Notes under the pieces: generated by a model
What the model was told of the DNA's origin: nothing
The model's database searches: none
What the model saw: the letters and a program-made list of their open reading frames with translations, nothing else
Position numbers and translations under genes: made by a program
NCBI GenBank assembly: GCA_949130495.1
Contig: OX422207.1
Coordinates: 831,332,073 to 831,396,072 of the forward strand
Length of the DNA stretch: 64,000 bases
Source of the DNA: Sambucus nigra
Taxonomy: Eukaryota > Streptophyta > Magnoliopsida > Dipsacales > Adoxaceae
Direction of reading: 5' to 3'
Shown here: positions 34,701 to 46,339 of the stretch, piece by piece
Layout: each line of letters opens with the position of its first letter
Numbering within the stretch: the stretch's first letter is position 1

Positions 34701-34757
34701 ACATTAAATTTAATAAATCCCCAAATTAAATATAGCATAAAAATACGGGGTATTACA
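31741..34757 (-). repeat. 5' LTR of young Tekay
   Basis: 3017 bp with the same termini as the 3' LTR, including the palindrome array at 33557-33642. Differences from the other LTR include TTGGTCC versus TTGGTTC and AACATCAATG versus AGCATCACTG near the start, and a shorter GA run (32286-32300 region). The transcription start should lie in the minus-strand sequence somewhere around 34100-34250. Confidence 0.95.
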
Positions 34758-36407
34758 ATAAATATATGTAATAATATACTTCATTAAAAACAAATATGTC
34801 GCGTATAGCTGCCATAACTCAGAGTAAAAACTCATTGGATGCGGATCTCTATAATGCTATCATCATCCTGGTCACCGGGAGTCGAACTCTTACACCTACT
34901 AGATAAAATCGCAATGTATTGGAAATGGTCATAGTCCTTCGACAGTGAGTCATAACCATACCCAAATTACATATCTTCGAATATAAAACACACAAACATA
35001 GACATGGCATTATGACCTTGGGTTGATACTTAGCGTGATGAGATTTTCTAAGGAAGGTCACCCACAACGTGCAATCCTCACTGATAGCACTAACGGGGTA
35101 TGTTCCACATAATATTATACACAAAGATATCATAATATTACATATATACGTATTGTCTCCATATTCATACACACATATCGCCACATTAACTGGCTAATCT
35201 GGGATTTTCAGTTGAGGCACTAGCCTAACACCCCAGTTTATCCCTGACTCCTATTTAATTAAATTCTTCTCCTAATTAAATAATAAATATTACTTCTCAT
35301 TACTGGATTCTCCCGGACTTCACTAACTAGTTCTAAATTTATAAATAGGAGATAACTCTAATTGTTCCATATTCTATGTCCCGAGTATTATTATTCCCTA
35401 AATACCCTATGTACAAGTAAATCGAGCTAATTATTGTCTACCTGAGTTGCCCTTACTAATCACATTTCTAGAAGTATTAAAAATTATACATTTGATCTCA
35501 CCAAAACTTCTAAATTCCAATGTTACCCTATATTCAACAAATTTTATATGAATGATTATACTACTCGTGAATTAAGAAATCAAGATATACACTTGCCTTT
35601 AATGGATGGATTCTAACTATCTCTACACTTAGATTTGAATCCGACAAGAATCATCCCCAATTTCTTATCCAAATTAAGCCTTTCGATCTAAAACTGTTTT
35701 GCCTCCTTCTTTTCTCACAATAACTTTCTCTATAGGTTTTTGGTGTGTTATGGTTGCCTCCCTAACCTTAACCTCCTTTAGTTAACCCAAATCTCAAAAT
35801 TAATTAAATCCCTAGGCATAAAATGACCCATATACCCTTACCCGAGTCCCGACTAGTCTAATATGCTTTCGATAGCCAATATCTACCCCAAGTACTTGAT
35901 TTTGACTATTTTGATCACTTTCGAATCAACTGTGCACTTGAAATTAACATCCGAGTCGCTAAACATAAACATCTTCTCTCAACCCAAAAATACCCAACAC
36001 AAATGCCCCAATTGAGATACCAAAATTTCCCGATGTTTCTACTCACAGACGACACATTATAATTGACTTAATTAAATTTACTTAATCGCGATAGTAAATT
36101 TCAACATAAATATTATTCTTGTTATCACTAATTAATATTGATTAATTTCACATTATTTCCCATTTTTAATTAATTTACGTCACACATGTAGTTTAACATG
36201 CTAAAATAAATTACTTAAAATTACAGGGTATTACAGTAATAAACTCAATTATCCCAAAATTCTCATATACATTTTAAAATTGTGATGTGATTGATTCATC
36301 ATGTTATTATTCTGATTTCGTCCCTATCAGAGGGAGTTGATCATGATATCATGATAACTTTAAAATTTATGGTAATTATTTTAATTTAGGTGTCACTTAT
36401 GTTAGGT

Positions 36408-36430
36408 CCCCCCCCCCCCCCCCCCCCCCC
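36408..36430 (+). repeat. C23 homopolymer
   Basis: An uninterrupted run of 23 C following TTAGGT. The related site at 22.42 kb has only TTAGGTCCTCCC, so the run probably expanded here. Confidence 0.95.
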
Positions 36431-37139
36431 AAAGATGGGGAAAGTTCTATATGAGCATTATAATTTTAATGAGTTGACCGATGGTAATTTGTAAACACCA
36501 AAAGGGTGGTGGAAGGATAAACCTAAGTCTCATGAGCAATAATTTTGGATTAAGAATGTTCATATTCTTCGATTGTAGTGAAAAACCTAAAAGATGGGTA
36601 TTTTCACTACAAGTAACTAGAACTTTTATAGAAACAAGTTACGTTTTCCTAACTCTATAAGGAAAAGTATATGATAATGATTTTTCCTTAAATATAAATG
36701 AATGATTTATGGTCCTATCTACAAGAACATGGTGGGTAGACTAGGGAATCGCAAGTCAGGACTTCAAGTCTTGGAAAATGTCCCATGTAACCAGGCAATT
36801 ACTTACAGAGATAGATGTTCATAATAGTGGGAAATAACAATAAGGAGACAATATTAGGAGTATGATATCACTTTTGTTTATGGTGAAGACATAAAGATTA
36901 TGTAGGTAAATAATTTTAATGTACCTAATTTTAGAAAATATGGTTTCAGTTTCTATATTAGTTTTGAACGGATATTTGATTATTTTATAAAAAAGTGTTT
37001 TTATCAAGATTTGGACATCTTTTATTTTCTCTGGGACATTGAAAATAATTTATACTTTATGAGGTTTGTATTGCCAATACTAATAAGTACTTAAATGAAT
37101 AATGTTAATGGACAAATCATTATAGAGAAATATTCCTTC

Positions 37140-37970
37140 TTGGTTGAACCAAACAAAATTTTGGCACTTACGCTTAGGTTATTTTATTCTAAAAGGAATT
37201 AAAAGAGTGGTTGAAAATTAACAACTGAGTTCATTGGAAGTAATGGCACTTATAGTATGTGAATCCTATTTGGAAGTTAAAATGACCAAGGGGACCTTCA
37301 AGGCCAAAATCTATAAATCCAGAGATGTGTTAAACATTAGTTCAATTCGATTTATGTGTTCATATGACTATCTAGTAAAAAGGTGGTTTTAAGTACTTCA
37401 TCAATTTCATTTATGATTACTCAATGTATGGATATGTTTATCTTATGCACCACATGTATGAAGCCTTTGATTTTCTCAATGTGTACAAAAATAAGGTGGA
37501 GCTTAAGTGAGTTAAACTAATCCAAACTCCATGATCTGATATTGGGGGTGTATATCTCTTGGGATAGTTAAGGAATCATTTATTAAATGTATGGATTATA
37601 TACTAGTTGTCTACGTCAAGTAATCTATTTCAGAATGGTGTGGATGAAATGAAGGAATAATAGTCTTTTATATATGATAAGGCCCATGATTAGTTATTCA
37701 GGACTATGGCATCCTCGTTGGAATTATACATAAAATTCACTTGTATACGCTTTGGATTTAATTTCATCTTTATCTATATCTTCAACTCCCTTTGAATTAT
37801 GGAGTGGTCGCAAGCTCATTCTAGGTCATGCTAGAATCTGGGAGTGTCTAGCACTCGTACTATAGAAGGAGACAACGAAGTTGAAATCAAGAATAGAAGT
37901 ATGTATCTTTATTGGTAATACCAAAGGCTCTAAAGGTAGTTTATATTATATTCCTAAGAACAAGAAGGTC
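37140..37970 (+). pseudogene. Copia GAG-pre-integrase and integrase, heavily mutated
   Basis: Across shifting frames the plus strand gives TKLWHLRLG-like sequence near 37160 (the pre-integrase LWH.RLGH motif), CESYLEVKMTKGTF near 37260-37300 (C.SC..GK), then GGF.YFI.FIYDYSMYGYVYLMHHMYEAF near 37385-37470, the copia integrase core (TDDYSRYGYVYLM). A degraded SDIGGVYL at about 37540-37560 stands for the second catalytic Asp block (DRGGEY). Near 37790-37960 further pieces fit the HLRIWGCPAHV and KTEVCLFVGYPK region. No frame stays open over 60 codons. Confidence 0.72.
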
Positions 37971-37987
37971 ACTTATTACATGATAAT

Positions 37988-40306
37988 TGATAAGCACCCA
38001 AAAGTGTTAAAATAGTCCCCCAAATAGAAGGGTTTTGATTGCTAATTCTCAGTAAAATTGGATTTATGTTAGTATTTATTTGTTTTGTAGGTCAATAAGC
38101 ATTTGCGATGTCAAACAAGCTTAATTCGAGGCAATTGCAATGAATAATTGGTCAAGTACATCAAATGCGACATTGATGTGGTTAAAATAGCTAATTTCCC
38201 TCCTCCGTAACTTTACCCGAGCCTAAACTAGTTCCTAAACCTACCCCGAGCCTGTGTGTGCTTTGTTTTCGCTTTTTAGATTTTTTTTTAGATTTTTATT
38301 TTGAGTCGTTTTATTTTTAGGACTTATTTTAGATTTATTTAGAATTTTCTTGGTTTTATTTTCTATTTTTCTATTTTATTTTTATTGGTGTATTTTTTAA
38401 ATTTTTTTATTATTAGATTTTAGTTAGTTTAAGTTTATCGTATTTGTTTTGTTTTATTTTATTAGTTTATTTTTAATTTTCATTTTGAGTCGTGTTTATT
38501 TGCCAGTAGTTGTATATATTAGGGTCCGTGTGTTTTTAGTTTGCGTATCGAGTTTTTTTTTTAGTTTTTAGTATTTTATTATTATTTGTTTAATTTTTTT
38601 ATTAGTTTGATTTTATTTTATTTTTAGATTTTTAGTTTTATTCGTTTTTTTTTTTTAGTGTTATTTATTTTTAAGAGTCCAAATTAAACACACACACTTA
38701 TCCTACACCACACTCACACCTTAATACCCTATACCCTATCCTACACCCTAACACACCCTTAACCCACCTACTATTCATCTTCTTCCTCACACCCCTCACC
38801 CACTTTTTTCTCTCATACGTCCATTAACAAACCTTACCCACAACAAAAACCTCCACATCTTCAACCTTTAACCTAATATCCCAACATCCTTCCTACCAAC
38901 ATTTCACCATCACCACCTGTAGACCCACCTTCAACCTTTGGAAGCTCCCCTGCCAAATCAGGACCAAATCCCCCTCACGCCACCACCCACAACCATGGCC
39001 GACGCTAACCTCCATAGCCCTTGCTCCACAAACCTCGCAAATAGAAGCAAACCTCAACCCGAGTTGACCCACGAACTCGGTTCCAAATCCCAAACCCGAC
39101 TTCGCGACCCAGCCATACCATATTCCTAACTTGTATCCGACCACATCACGAGAAAACCTATCTCTGTACAACTTAGTCGAAACCCGTACCTAACATCCCA
39201 GTCCCGAACGACACTAAACCCATTTCAAACCCACGATTTCTTCACCTACTTCTGAAATCCTAATAAATCAAATGCCAATAAAATAAACATATGTCTTTTA
39301 AACCCCATTAAACCCCTTTTCCCAAAACAACCCCAACTTGCTCCTTTTACTCCAATACCGTTTTAACATATTAGATTTTTACCTGATCCAAATTCTCTAT
39401 CATTACCTCATTAAACCACATGCACCTTCCTTGCCCAAAATACCCCTTACCCTAATGTGCACATTATAAAAGCAAAGAGAAGACCCATTTGACAAAATCT
39501 TCAATTTTTGGTTTTAAACATGAGATAGTTTTTGCTCCAACACTCTATGGAGAGTGTTTGTATTTTTAACAAATATCTCAATATTGGGTGTTGTGGTATA
39601 ATTTATTTGACATGAATGAATTTTTATGTACAAATTTGTAATTGGAGGGTTTGTATTTTTAGCAAATATTTCTCATTATTTAATAGTGCATTGAGAGTTC
39701 ATTTGGAGGGAGAAATACTTAGATGAAAATCTTTGTAGAGGTTGTTTGTATTTGTAACATTTAATTCAAACATTAATGAGTATTTAGGAGTTCAACCATT
39801 TGTACACATTGTAGATGATCTTATCTTTTTCCTTTTAGTATTTTTTTTCTTTGAGATTGTTACTTATTAAGAGAAAAATGTGTAAATATTTTATTTAGAT
39901 AGACTTTTATATTTCATTAATTTATTTTTTACATTTTTCTCTTAATTAATTAGTTAGATTAGTTTTAATATTTTTTTAGACTCATATTATATCACTTTCT
40001 TTTAATTAAACAAAAAAATATTTATCTCATTAGCACTTTCTTCTTAGTTAGTTTACTTTAAAAAAAATTATAACACTTTGTTAAATAAAAATTCTTTTAA
40101 AAAGTGAAAATGCCAAAAAAAATAATAACATGAAAATGATTTTACACTTGTATCTTCACATTTAGTTCTTCACTCATGAAAGGTGGATTGATACCCTTAC
40201 TTATCCTTTGCATAGTTTTTATGTATGTGTAGGTTGAAGGAATTTTGATTGAAAAGGATTTGCAACAACGACACTTACACTTAGAGGCAAATTTTTCTTT
40301 CTATCA
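37988..40306 (+). mobile_element. Solo LTR or small LTR element inserted in copia D
   Basis: Starts TGATAAGCACCC and ends TTTCTATCA, a 5-base inverted terminus (TGATA/TATCA). Flanks are ATAAT on both sides (37983-37987 and 40307-40311), a perfect 5-base TSD. Copia coding sequence resumes right after (FLL-DYVI.H+PMS, matching FLEEDYM..HKP.S). The body is 2319 bp, with a T-rich half (38260-38670), then a C-rich half (38680-39130), and no coding domain; the frames at 38893-39171 lack motifs. I see no PBS or second LTR, so a solo LTR is most likely. Family probably gypsy (weak inference). Confidence 0.75.
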
Positions 40307-40311
40307 ATAAT

Positions 40312-41196
40312 CGATTCTTGTTAAAGGATTATGTAATAAACCACAGGCCCATGAGTATGCTAGTCTTATAATATAAAAAGGAATGTCATACTACAAAGGT
40401 TGTTGACCATTTGTATAAGATGAAATAGAACCTAATATTAAAATTACACTACGTAGATGTAGTGGTAGTATTATCAATAATCAAGATATACGTGTCACTT
40501 ATACTAGATAGAAAGTAGTGCCACATCATATTTGGACCATCAGGAGTCATCCTAATTGGTTAGTGTTTTGGATGATTGTTTTTATGAAATTTGAACCAAA
40601 TAGTAATCGGTTCCTAGGCATTGTGATGAGAAATTACGAGACAAGTTCCTTTATCCTTGTATTATGTCTATGGATACCAAAAGGAGATTTCATGTAGTCG
40701 AGTCAAGTTTTAGGACCTGTAGACTTGATGATGGGATAAAACCCATTGGGTGCAAGTGGTAAAATAAGTTAAAAGATAGATGGATGGGAATGTGAAAACC
40801 TTTATAGTGATAATTTATGAAGGGTTTACTCAAAAATATGAGGATTCACTATAAGAAAACCTTCTCGTTTGTAGCCGTGGTAAACTTTTTTGTGATTCAT
40901 TTGAAAAAAAGATAATATTCTTAAATGATTATCTTGACACATATATAGCAAGAATTCCACAAAGTGAAGTGATGCAAGATTGTAAAACCAATTTATGGAT
41001 TAAAGCCAACATTAAGGTATCGGAACATTCAGTTTGATCAATAAATAGATCGTTTAATTATAATTGAAGCCTAAATAATATTTTTTTTATATAAGTTTTA
41101 GGGTTGACACGTGATGATATTTTTAGTACAATTTGGGCTATAAACTACCGATTATAAGGATTGGGAGTTAGATGCTTATGTATATGACTTTGAGAC
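40312..41196 (+). pseudogene. Copia reverse transcriptase fragments
   Basis: After the integrase-RT linker, the frame near 40731-40800 reads GIKPIGCKW and K.DRWMG, matching the RT start (KPIGCKWVYK.K...DG). At 40965-41020 another frame reads IYGLKPTLRYRNIQFDQ, matching IYGLKQASR.WN.+FD. The YVDD box is not found and RNase H is missing, so a deletion lies between about 41060 and the polypurine tract at 41195. Confidence 0.68.
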
Positions 41197-41208
41197 CAAG
41201 TGGGAGAT

Positions 41209-42190
41209 TCTTAGGGTTCATTCTTAATCCATGTATGACATTTACTTTTCAAAAACGGTGTGTCAATTAATTTTGAAATAAGAATCATGTTGGTGAGAAT
41301 GACTTATATTTGTTTTAGTATATTCTACATGTGTTAGTCAAATGGACTTTGTAGGAATTTCGACGAGTTGTGTTTGGCTTTATCACATGAGATTGAAATT
41401 TTGGTTCTAGCAGAATTGAACTAGCTCATAACCTAGATATGGAAGAATATCATATTGATATAGTTGTGTGTACAATCCTAGTAGTTTATCTCAAACTACA
41501 AGAACATGTGTGATCGGTCAAGAAAATTTTTTATAATTAAAAAGAGGACTGTGAACTGTCATTCAAGAATGTATTGAACACTACCACCCGTGAGATTAGA
41601 CTTGGGTAATCTCACACCATTTACAAAGGGTGCATAAATTCTTAATCCTGAGTTTAAGAGGATTGGAATCCTTACGTAATTGTCGATTTGATTACTAAGA
41701 ATGTGATTTAATTATATATTGAGCCAATACATCCCCACAAGTTGTGCAATTATTGTATGAGTAGGTATAAATCATAATTTGGTAGAATCGACACCCAATA
41801 AAGTTCTTGGATTGTTATACCCCCATGATAGACTTTTATGTTTTTCTTTTACTAGTTAAGCATGTTATGTGGGTTATTTTGTAATGCAATAAAGTGGCAT
41901 ATAAGTTTAGTCTGGGAATTAAAGAATTTATTAGATATTGGCTAAAATCGATTAGCAAGAAATTTACTTTCCATTGCATGGTCAACCAAAGTTTTTGGGA
42001 TTATTTTTACCGCATCTATATTGATCTAGTTCCCAAAATTATGAATCCAACAACCTATCCTCTCTCAATTATTGGATTGTATGTGGGGTTCTTATATATA
42101 TATATATATATATATATATTATGTTATGGTCAATTATGTGAATGTCTCATATGTTATGATATTTTCTCATTTGATGATTCGAGGGACTTG
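41209..42190 (+). repeat. 3' LTR of copia D (right end uncertain)
   Basis: It follows the polypurine tract directly and begins TCTTAGGGTTCATTC, a one-base change from the usual TGTTAGGG opening. Text such as CACAAGTTGTGCAATTATTGTATGAG at about 41737 resembles U5 of this class. An AT microsatellite lies at 42099-42119. I could not define the right terminus. Confidence 0.45.
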
Positions 42191-42480
42191 TGAGTGCCCC
42201 ATATGTTTTTCTATGTAACTCATTTGTTAGTCTTTGTGGGTCCATAGCGTGGATTGGAATGGTAAATGTGATAATGGTAATTTTTACTTATGACGTTAGT
42301 GTGCCTAAATGTTATTGATATTAACTAGGAGTAGTCATTTTTTATGATATGATGGTGGAAGAATAATTAGTAGTATAGCTACATGATTTGGTTAATTCAT
42401 GATTATTCCTCTCAGTGCATGAGGATTCACGTGATAACAAATATTTATAATGTGATCAACTGAGTTATCTTTATAATTGA
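42191..42480. other. Unassigned stretch
   Basis: No recognisable feature. It separates the copia LTR from the next chromovirus remnant. Confidence 0.4.
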
Positions 42481-43528
42481 GAATGCCGATATTTTTTGAC
42501 TATGTATGGTAGAAGGTACCATAAGCATCATAATTAATCAGTGCCATTGATAATGTAGCCAATGATTGTAGGATCTTATTGGAATGGTTAGATATTCAGA
42601 TGAAAATTATTAGTCAAAATTCTCTATTGATTTGAGGATGGAAAGGGTTATGCTATATCAAATATTTTCAGGGTATTTTCAAGAATTTTTGGATCAGTTA
42701 GACCCACGGAGTTGGGGTATCACTTTCGAATTGGGAGAACTAATAATTAGGACAGTCACGGTAAGGTATTACCTAGGTATGAAGGACTTTTGTTCTTGAG
42801 TTTACAGGTACACCGCATATTAAACGTCGACGACCTATTAGGCTAGACAAAAGTTTATCAGGGGGTTCCTTGTTGGTTTTTATATCCCATACATGGAGTT
42901 TAATTTTGGTTGGAAGTTAAGAGATTATGTGGTGTTGTGGTGTATTGACGTATTATGATCATGGTAAATATATTGGTAATTTTGGTTCTATAGTTATGGC
43001 TTGGTAATTAATAGTGGTTTTCGTAAGCCATTTTGATAGAGGCACGCTGACGTAGATTTGTAATATATACCGAAGGGGTATAATACAAAATAGGATATGA
43101 GGTCCCAATATTAATGAGTAAGCATGAAGAGGGACATAGAATAAATTTTATTAAATAAGAAAGATATATTTTATCGCACTTTTTGGCATGGCACCCTTTG
43201 AGGTAGTCGATGGGTGGCCTTTTCATTCCTCATTTGTTGGAGGTGAGGAAAAAGTGAATAAGTTCAATGGACTATAGTTAAGTAGATCTCAGAGGAGATG
43301 ACCCTTATTAAAGATTTAGGAGGACTACACAGAGTATGTCAGCGATTCGAATGAACGGAGTGGGCTAGTGGAATTTTCTTAAAATGTGGCAAGATATATC
43401 ACTATATCAACTTGAGCGATAAATGTTATATCATGATACGAGATACATGGGAGAAAAACATGCAATAGATACACTTGAGACACTTTGGACTGAGAGCGAG
43501 TCAAATAATTCCATAATTAAGGGGGAAA
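42480..43528 (+). pseudogene. Chromovirus integrase and chromodomain remnant
   Basis: Scattered plus-strand matches: near 43175-43250 LFGMAPFEVVDGWPFHSSF, matching [15 protein letters not shown] of integrase, and near 43440-43500 ATWEKNMQ followed by IHLRHF, matching the chromodomain end STWERETDMRERYPKLF. A polypurine tract AATTAAGGGGGAAA (43515-43528) follows. RT and gag are absent. The long minus frame at 43008-43226 is a shadow. It is old and extensively mutated. Confidence 0.62.
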
Positions 43529-44600
43529 TGAAACACCATCTATTTTTAAGTATTTAAATAAATGGTAAATTAATAATAAGTTAAAATAAGATCTTTGTGT
43601 AAGTTATTAGAATTATTGATTTTATGTTGTAAGTCATTTCTGGTTATAATTAATTTAATCAGTTAATTAAATTATATGTAAATTAATCATAAATTTATAT
43701 TAACGTGTTAATTTATTTTTATTTTGCGAGTTAGTACCATTGAACAGTGTACTAGTTAGTACAAAGCTCCAAAGAGGTATTTTAGTGTGTCGGTTTGGGC
43801 CCCAGGGGTAGGCAACCACTTGGGATAAGTATTAGTAGTATTTTGATTAAATTTTGGGATTATTTGAAGATCGAAAACAAGGCCCATAGGATACTTGTGG
43901 CCTTTAGGTTTTAAAAGAAACTTAACCCCCATTATACACTTACTTTATACATAACATAAACTATAGGCAAGAGATGAGCTCTGGATAGATAAAAAGAAGG
44001 GATTGTTTTGGAAAAATTAGGGAAGTGCCAGGAGGAATTAAGAAAGAGACTTCAATCATCCAAATTATGGCAAGAAATAACTTTCTTTTCAACGAATTTT
44101 ATATAACTCATTTATGATTAATTGTCTTGATCATCAATTTTGGGATTAAACACATGTTAGTCTTGAATTTAATGCATTAGTGGGTTTTACCTTGATTATT
44201 ATGAAGATTATATGCTTAGAATTTGTTTAGTAGTCTTATAAGCCTGATTTGGATTGATGAATCTTGTATTTAAAATACGTTTTGATGATGAAAGATCCAC
44301 TTTATTAATTAAACCCAAAATTAAAATGAACCTTAATTGTTTTCATGTTAAAATTTATGATTTAATCCTTATTTTGATGTCTTGATCTTAAAATTGCTCA
44401 TACATTTATTGAAACATATTTGGAATACATAAGGGTCATGTTTAAGGTATTTTATAATTGTTTTATGGTTACAATAATCTTTAAGACAATCCGATGTGAC
44501 GAAAAATTAGTTTGATAGGTTTTTGCCGAGATTGGATGTTTTAGCCCCGTTTTTAGTTCGTTGGGTTACAAACAGGGTCTCATATGCATGCTTGTAAATC
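43529..44600 (+). repeat. 3' LTR of the chromovirus remnant (right end uncertain)
   Basis: It begins TGAAACACCATCTATTTTTAAG directly after the polypurine tract and parallels the Tekay LTR opening TGTAATACCCCGTATTTTTATG. Further weak collinearity includes AATTAACGTGTTAATTT-like sequence near 43700. The right end was not found. Confidence 0.55.
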
Positions 44601-45180
44601 ATACCTAGGCACACAAATATGGGCAAAAGGATTTGGGATAGGGTCCAACATGCACGGTGTCAAAACATCCGCCTGCACATTGATTCAGGTAGATTATTAA
44701 TAGCTTTTCTTTTCATTATATCCACTACTTTTGAAGGCCCTTATGTAGTCACCCATAGGTTTAGGGATTATTTGCTTGAGTGTGTAGATCTACATAATCC
44801 TTCATCTAGTTGGATCAAATTTTCATAAGATATTTTGTTGATTAGAATTTATGTTAGTTACTAGACCCTGATGTCTCGATGCCCCAATATTAATTACTTA
44901 AGTAAAATTTTTAACAAGCTCAATGAAGGTAGTCTCTTAGACTTTTAATACTCTCGAGAAAACCTCAAACATGGTCACAACAATACATATTCACATCATA
45001 CACACTATTTTATTGCATATTATAGCTCATTGAATTTTTATGCGATTTAAAACAATTTAAGTCTAATTAAAATTAGTACCTAATTTTGATTTAATTTGTT
45101 TAATTAATTCATTAACTTAAAAAATGTGGAAAATATGAAAATAACATTTTTTTATGTGTTAATATTCTAGTAGAAGGGTG
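44600..45180. other. Unassigned DNA
   Basis: No domain or terminal repeat recognised; the 69-codon frame at 44619-44828 has no motif. It may contain the ends of the chromovirus LTR and the start of the Tat-type LTR. Confidence 0.4.
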
Positions 45181-45863
45181 TCCATTTAATATTTAAAAAA
45201 AGTCCAAGATGAGCAAGCCTACATGGAGGGGTTGCCTCTGCTCAAATTACTAGGGAAACTTTAGAGAGAGGGGGACAACTTTGATTGGGTCCCTTAATCA
45301 AATATGACATTTGGGCAATGGGACTCACCACAAGAAACCTCTTCTCCCAGGATTGAATCTACATAAATAAAAAAGAACGAGGGAGGGCTCACCATGGGAA
45401 ACCCCTCATCCCAAGACTTAAGCCACAGAGAATAAGAATGGACGAGGAGGGCTCACCATGAGAAGCCCCATGTCCTAATACTCAAGCCATAGAGAAGAAG
45501 CAAGGATGAGGAGGGCTCACCATCAGGAACCCTTTATCAGAAGACTTATGTCATAGAAAATAGGCAAGTTTGATAGGGTTCACCATGCGCAACCCCTTCA
45601 AATATTCACATACCACAGAACTAGAGGAAGGGCGAGGAGGTCCACCTATAGTGGCCTCTCTGCCCCAAATCATCTATCATATAAATAGCATAGGGTAAGG
45701 AGGTCCACCTAGAGTGGCCTCCTCCCCAAGATTTGTTACCATAAAAATAATAAAGTAGTAATATTTACTTTCTTTTACATGTAGCCTAGTTGAGAAAGCA
45801 TGGATAAAGAAGTCCATTTGGGATCTCTTGGGAGTTTTAGCTTGGTGGTTGAGAGACAAGGTT
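45180..45863 (+). repeat. Tat-type 5' LTR, first piece (U3) with tandem repeats
   Basis: Interpreted as the left part of the LTR that belongs to the gypsy interior at 59981. The reasoning is positional: two insertions (CACTA-2 and copia C) separate this piece, the TATA-bearing piece at 52571-53400 and the last bases at 59926-59978. Phrases TTGAGAAAGC at 45790 and 52576 lie on either side of CACTA-2. The left terminus was not identified. Confidence 0.4.
45322..45755 (+). repeat. Tandem repeat, about 7 units of 62-66 bp
   Basis: Units begin with GGAGGGCTCACCATG or decayed forms (GGACTCACCACAAG, TAGGGTTCACCATGC, GGAGGTCCACCTATAG, GGAGGTCCACCTAGAG) and continue with a CCC..CCAAGA segment and CCATAGAGAA. 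The middle three units are the most alike. The last two share a changed start (GGAGGTCCACCTA) and so form a subtype. Confidence 0.85.
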
Positions 45864-45879
45864 CACTACAACAAAATGA

Positions 45880-46330
45880 TAATTTTGTGACTCCATTTTT
45901 GTGACTGCTAGTCGGGGTGACAAACTTATCACTCCCAACAGGAGCAGTGAAATTATTTATAACTCCCATTAGGGGTGATAAAATCAATGGGTAACAAAAA
46001 ATTTGAGTCAATTAGTTTTTCACCTCTAATGAGAGTCACAAATATTTCCATATAATTAATTTGGGACTCATATAAGCAGTCACAAATTTATTAGTAGGCC
46101 TAAGTTATGACTCTTATGAGCTGTCACAAAATTATAATTGCTACAGGAGTTACAAATTTTGAGCCTAATACTAAATTTGTGACTTATATCGACACTCGTA
46201 ACTTTGTAACTGCTCGAAGTAGTCACAAATTTTGGCCTAAGACTTAATTTGTGATTCCATCAGTCATAAATTTTAGCCTAAAACTCAATTTCTGACTGCT
46301 ATTAGGGGTCACAAAATTTTTGACCTATTT
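45880..46330. repeat. Left subterminal repeats of CACTA-2
   Basis: Ten or so degenerate copies of a unit built from TTTGTGACT, GCTATTAGGGG and GTCACAAA, in both orientations, such as TTTTGTGACTGCTAGTCGGGG and CTGCTATTAGGGGTCACAAA. Confidence 0.85.
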
Positions 46331-46339
46331 TAAGTTCCC

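Larger units (their letters stand above)
23869..34757 (-). mobile_element. Young Tekay/Del-type chromovirus, complete structure
   Basis: Two LTRs of about 3.0 kb flank a 4.85 kb interior on the minus strand. TSD ATAAA is present at 23864-23868 and 34758-34762. The PBS (31727-31738) and polypurine tract (26891-26900) abut the LTRs. Domain order on the minus strand is gag, zinc knuckle, protease, RT, RNase H, integrase and chromodomain, which defines a chromovirus; long LTRs and the chromodomain form fit Tekay. The LTRs differ by only a few bases per 200, so insertion is recent, but the coding region has at least five disabling lesions. Confidence 0.95.
22914..36235 (-). repeat. Old Tekay-like solo LTR (-), split by the young Tekay element
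   Basis: Left piece 22914-23868 and right piece 34758-36235 align in order with the young Tekay LTR. TTTGATACCCTGCCTATTAAA matches TGTGACACCCCGCCTAATTAAA at the start; the end GGGTATTACA at 36226-36235 matches the young LTR end. Flanks are ATAAT (22909-22913) and GTAAT (36236-36240), a 4 of 5 match for a TSD. No internal region belongs to it, so it looks like a solo LTR of about 2.4 kb. Confidence 0.72.
36236..41208 (+). mobile_element. Decayed Ty1/copia element D (+), interrupted
   Basis: Plus-strand order is: unclear 5' part with C23 at 36408-36430, GAG-pre-integrase (about 37140-37330), integrase (37340-37960), a foreign solo LTR (37988-40306), the integrase-RT linker (40312-40440), RT pieces (40731-41060) and a polypurine tract GACCAAGTGGGAGA (41195-41208). 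All frames carry many stops. The integrase-before-RT order shows copia. The 5' end may lie at 21.9-22.9 kb across the Tekay cluster. Confidence 0.75.

Noticed and set aside
43008..43226. 72-codon minus frame
   Set aside because: Opposite the plus-strand integrase motif GMAPFE; no motif of its own.
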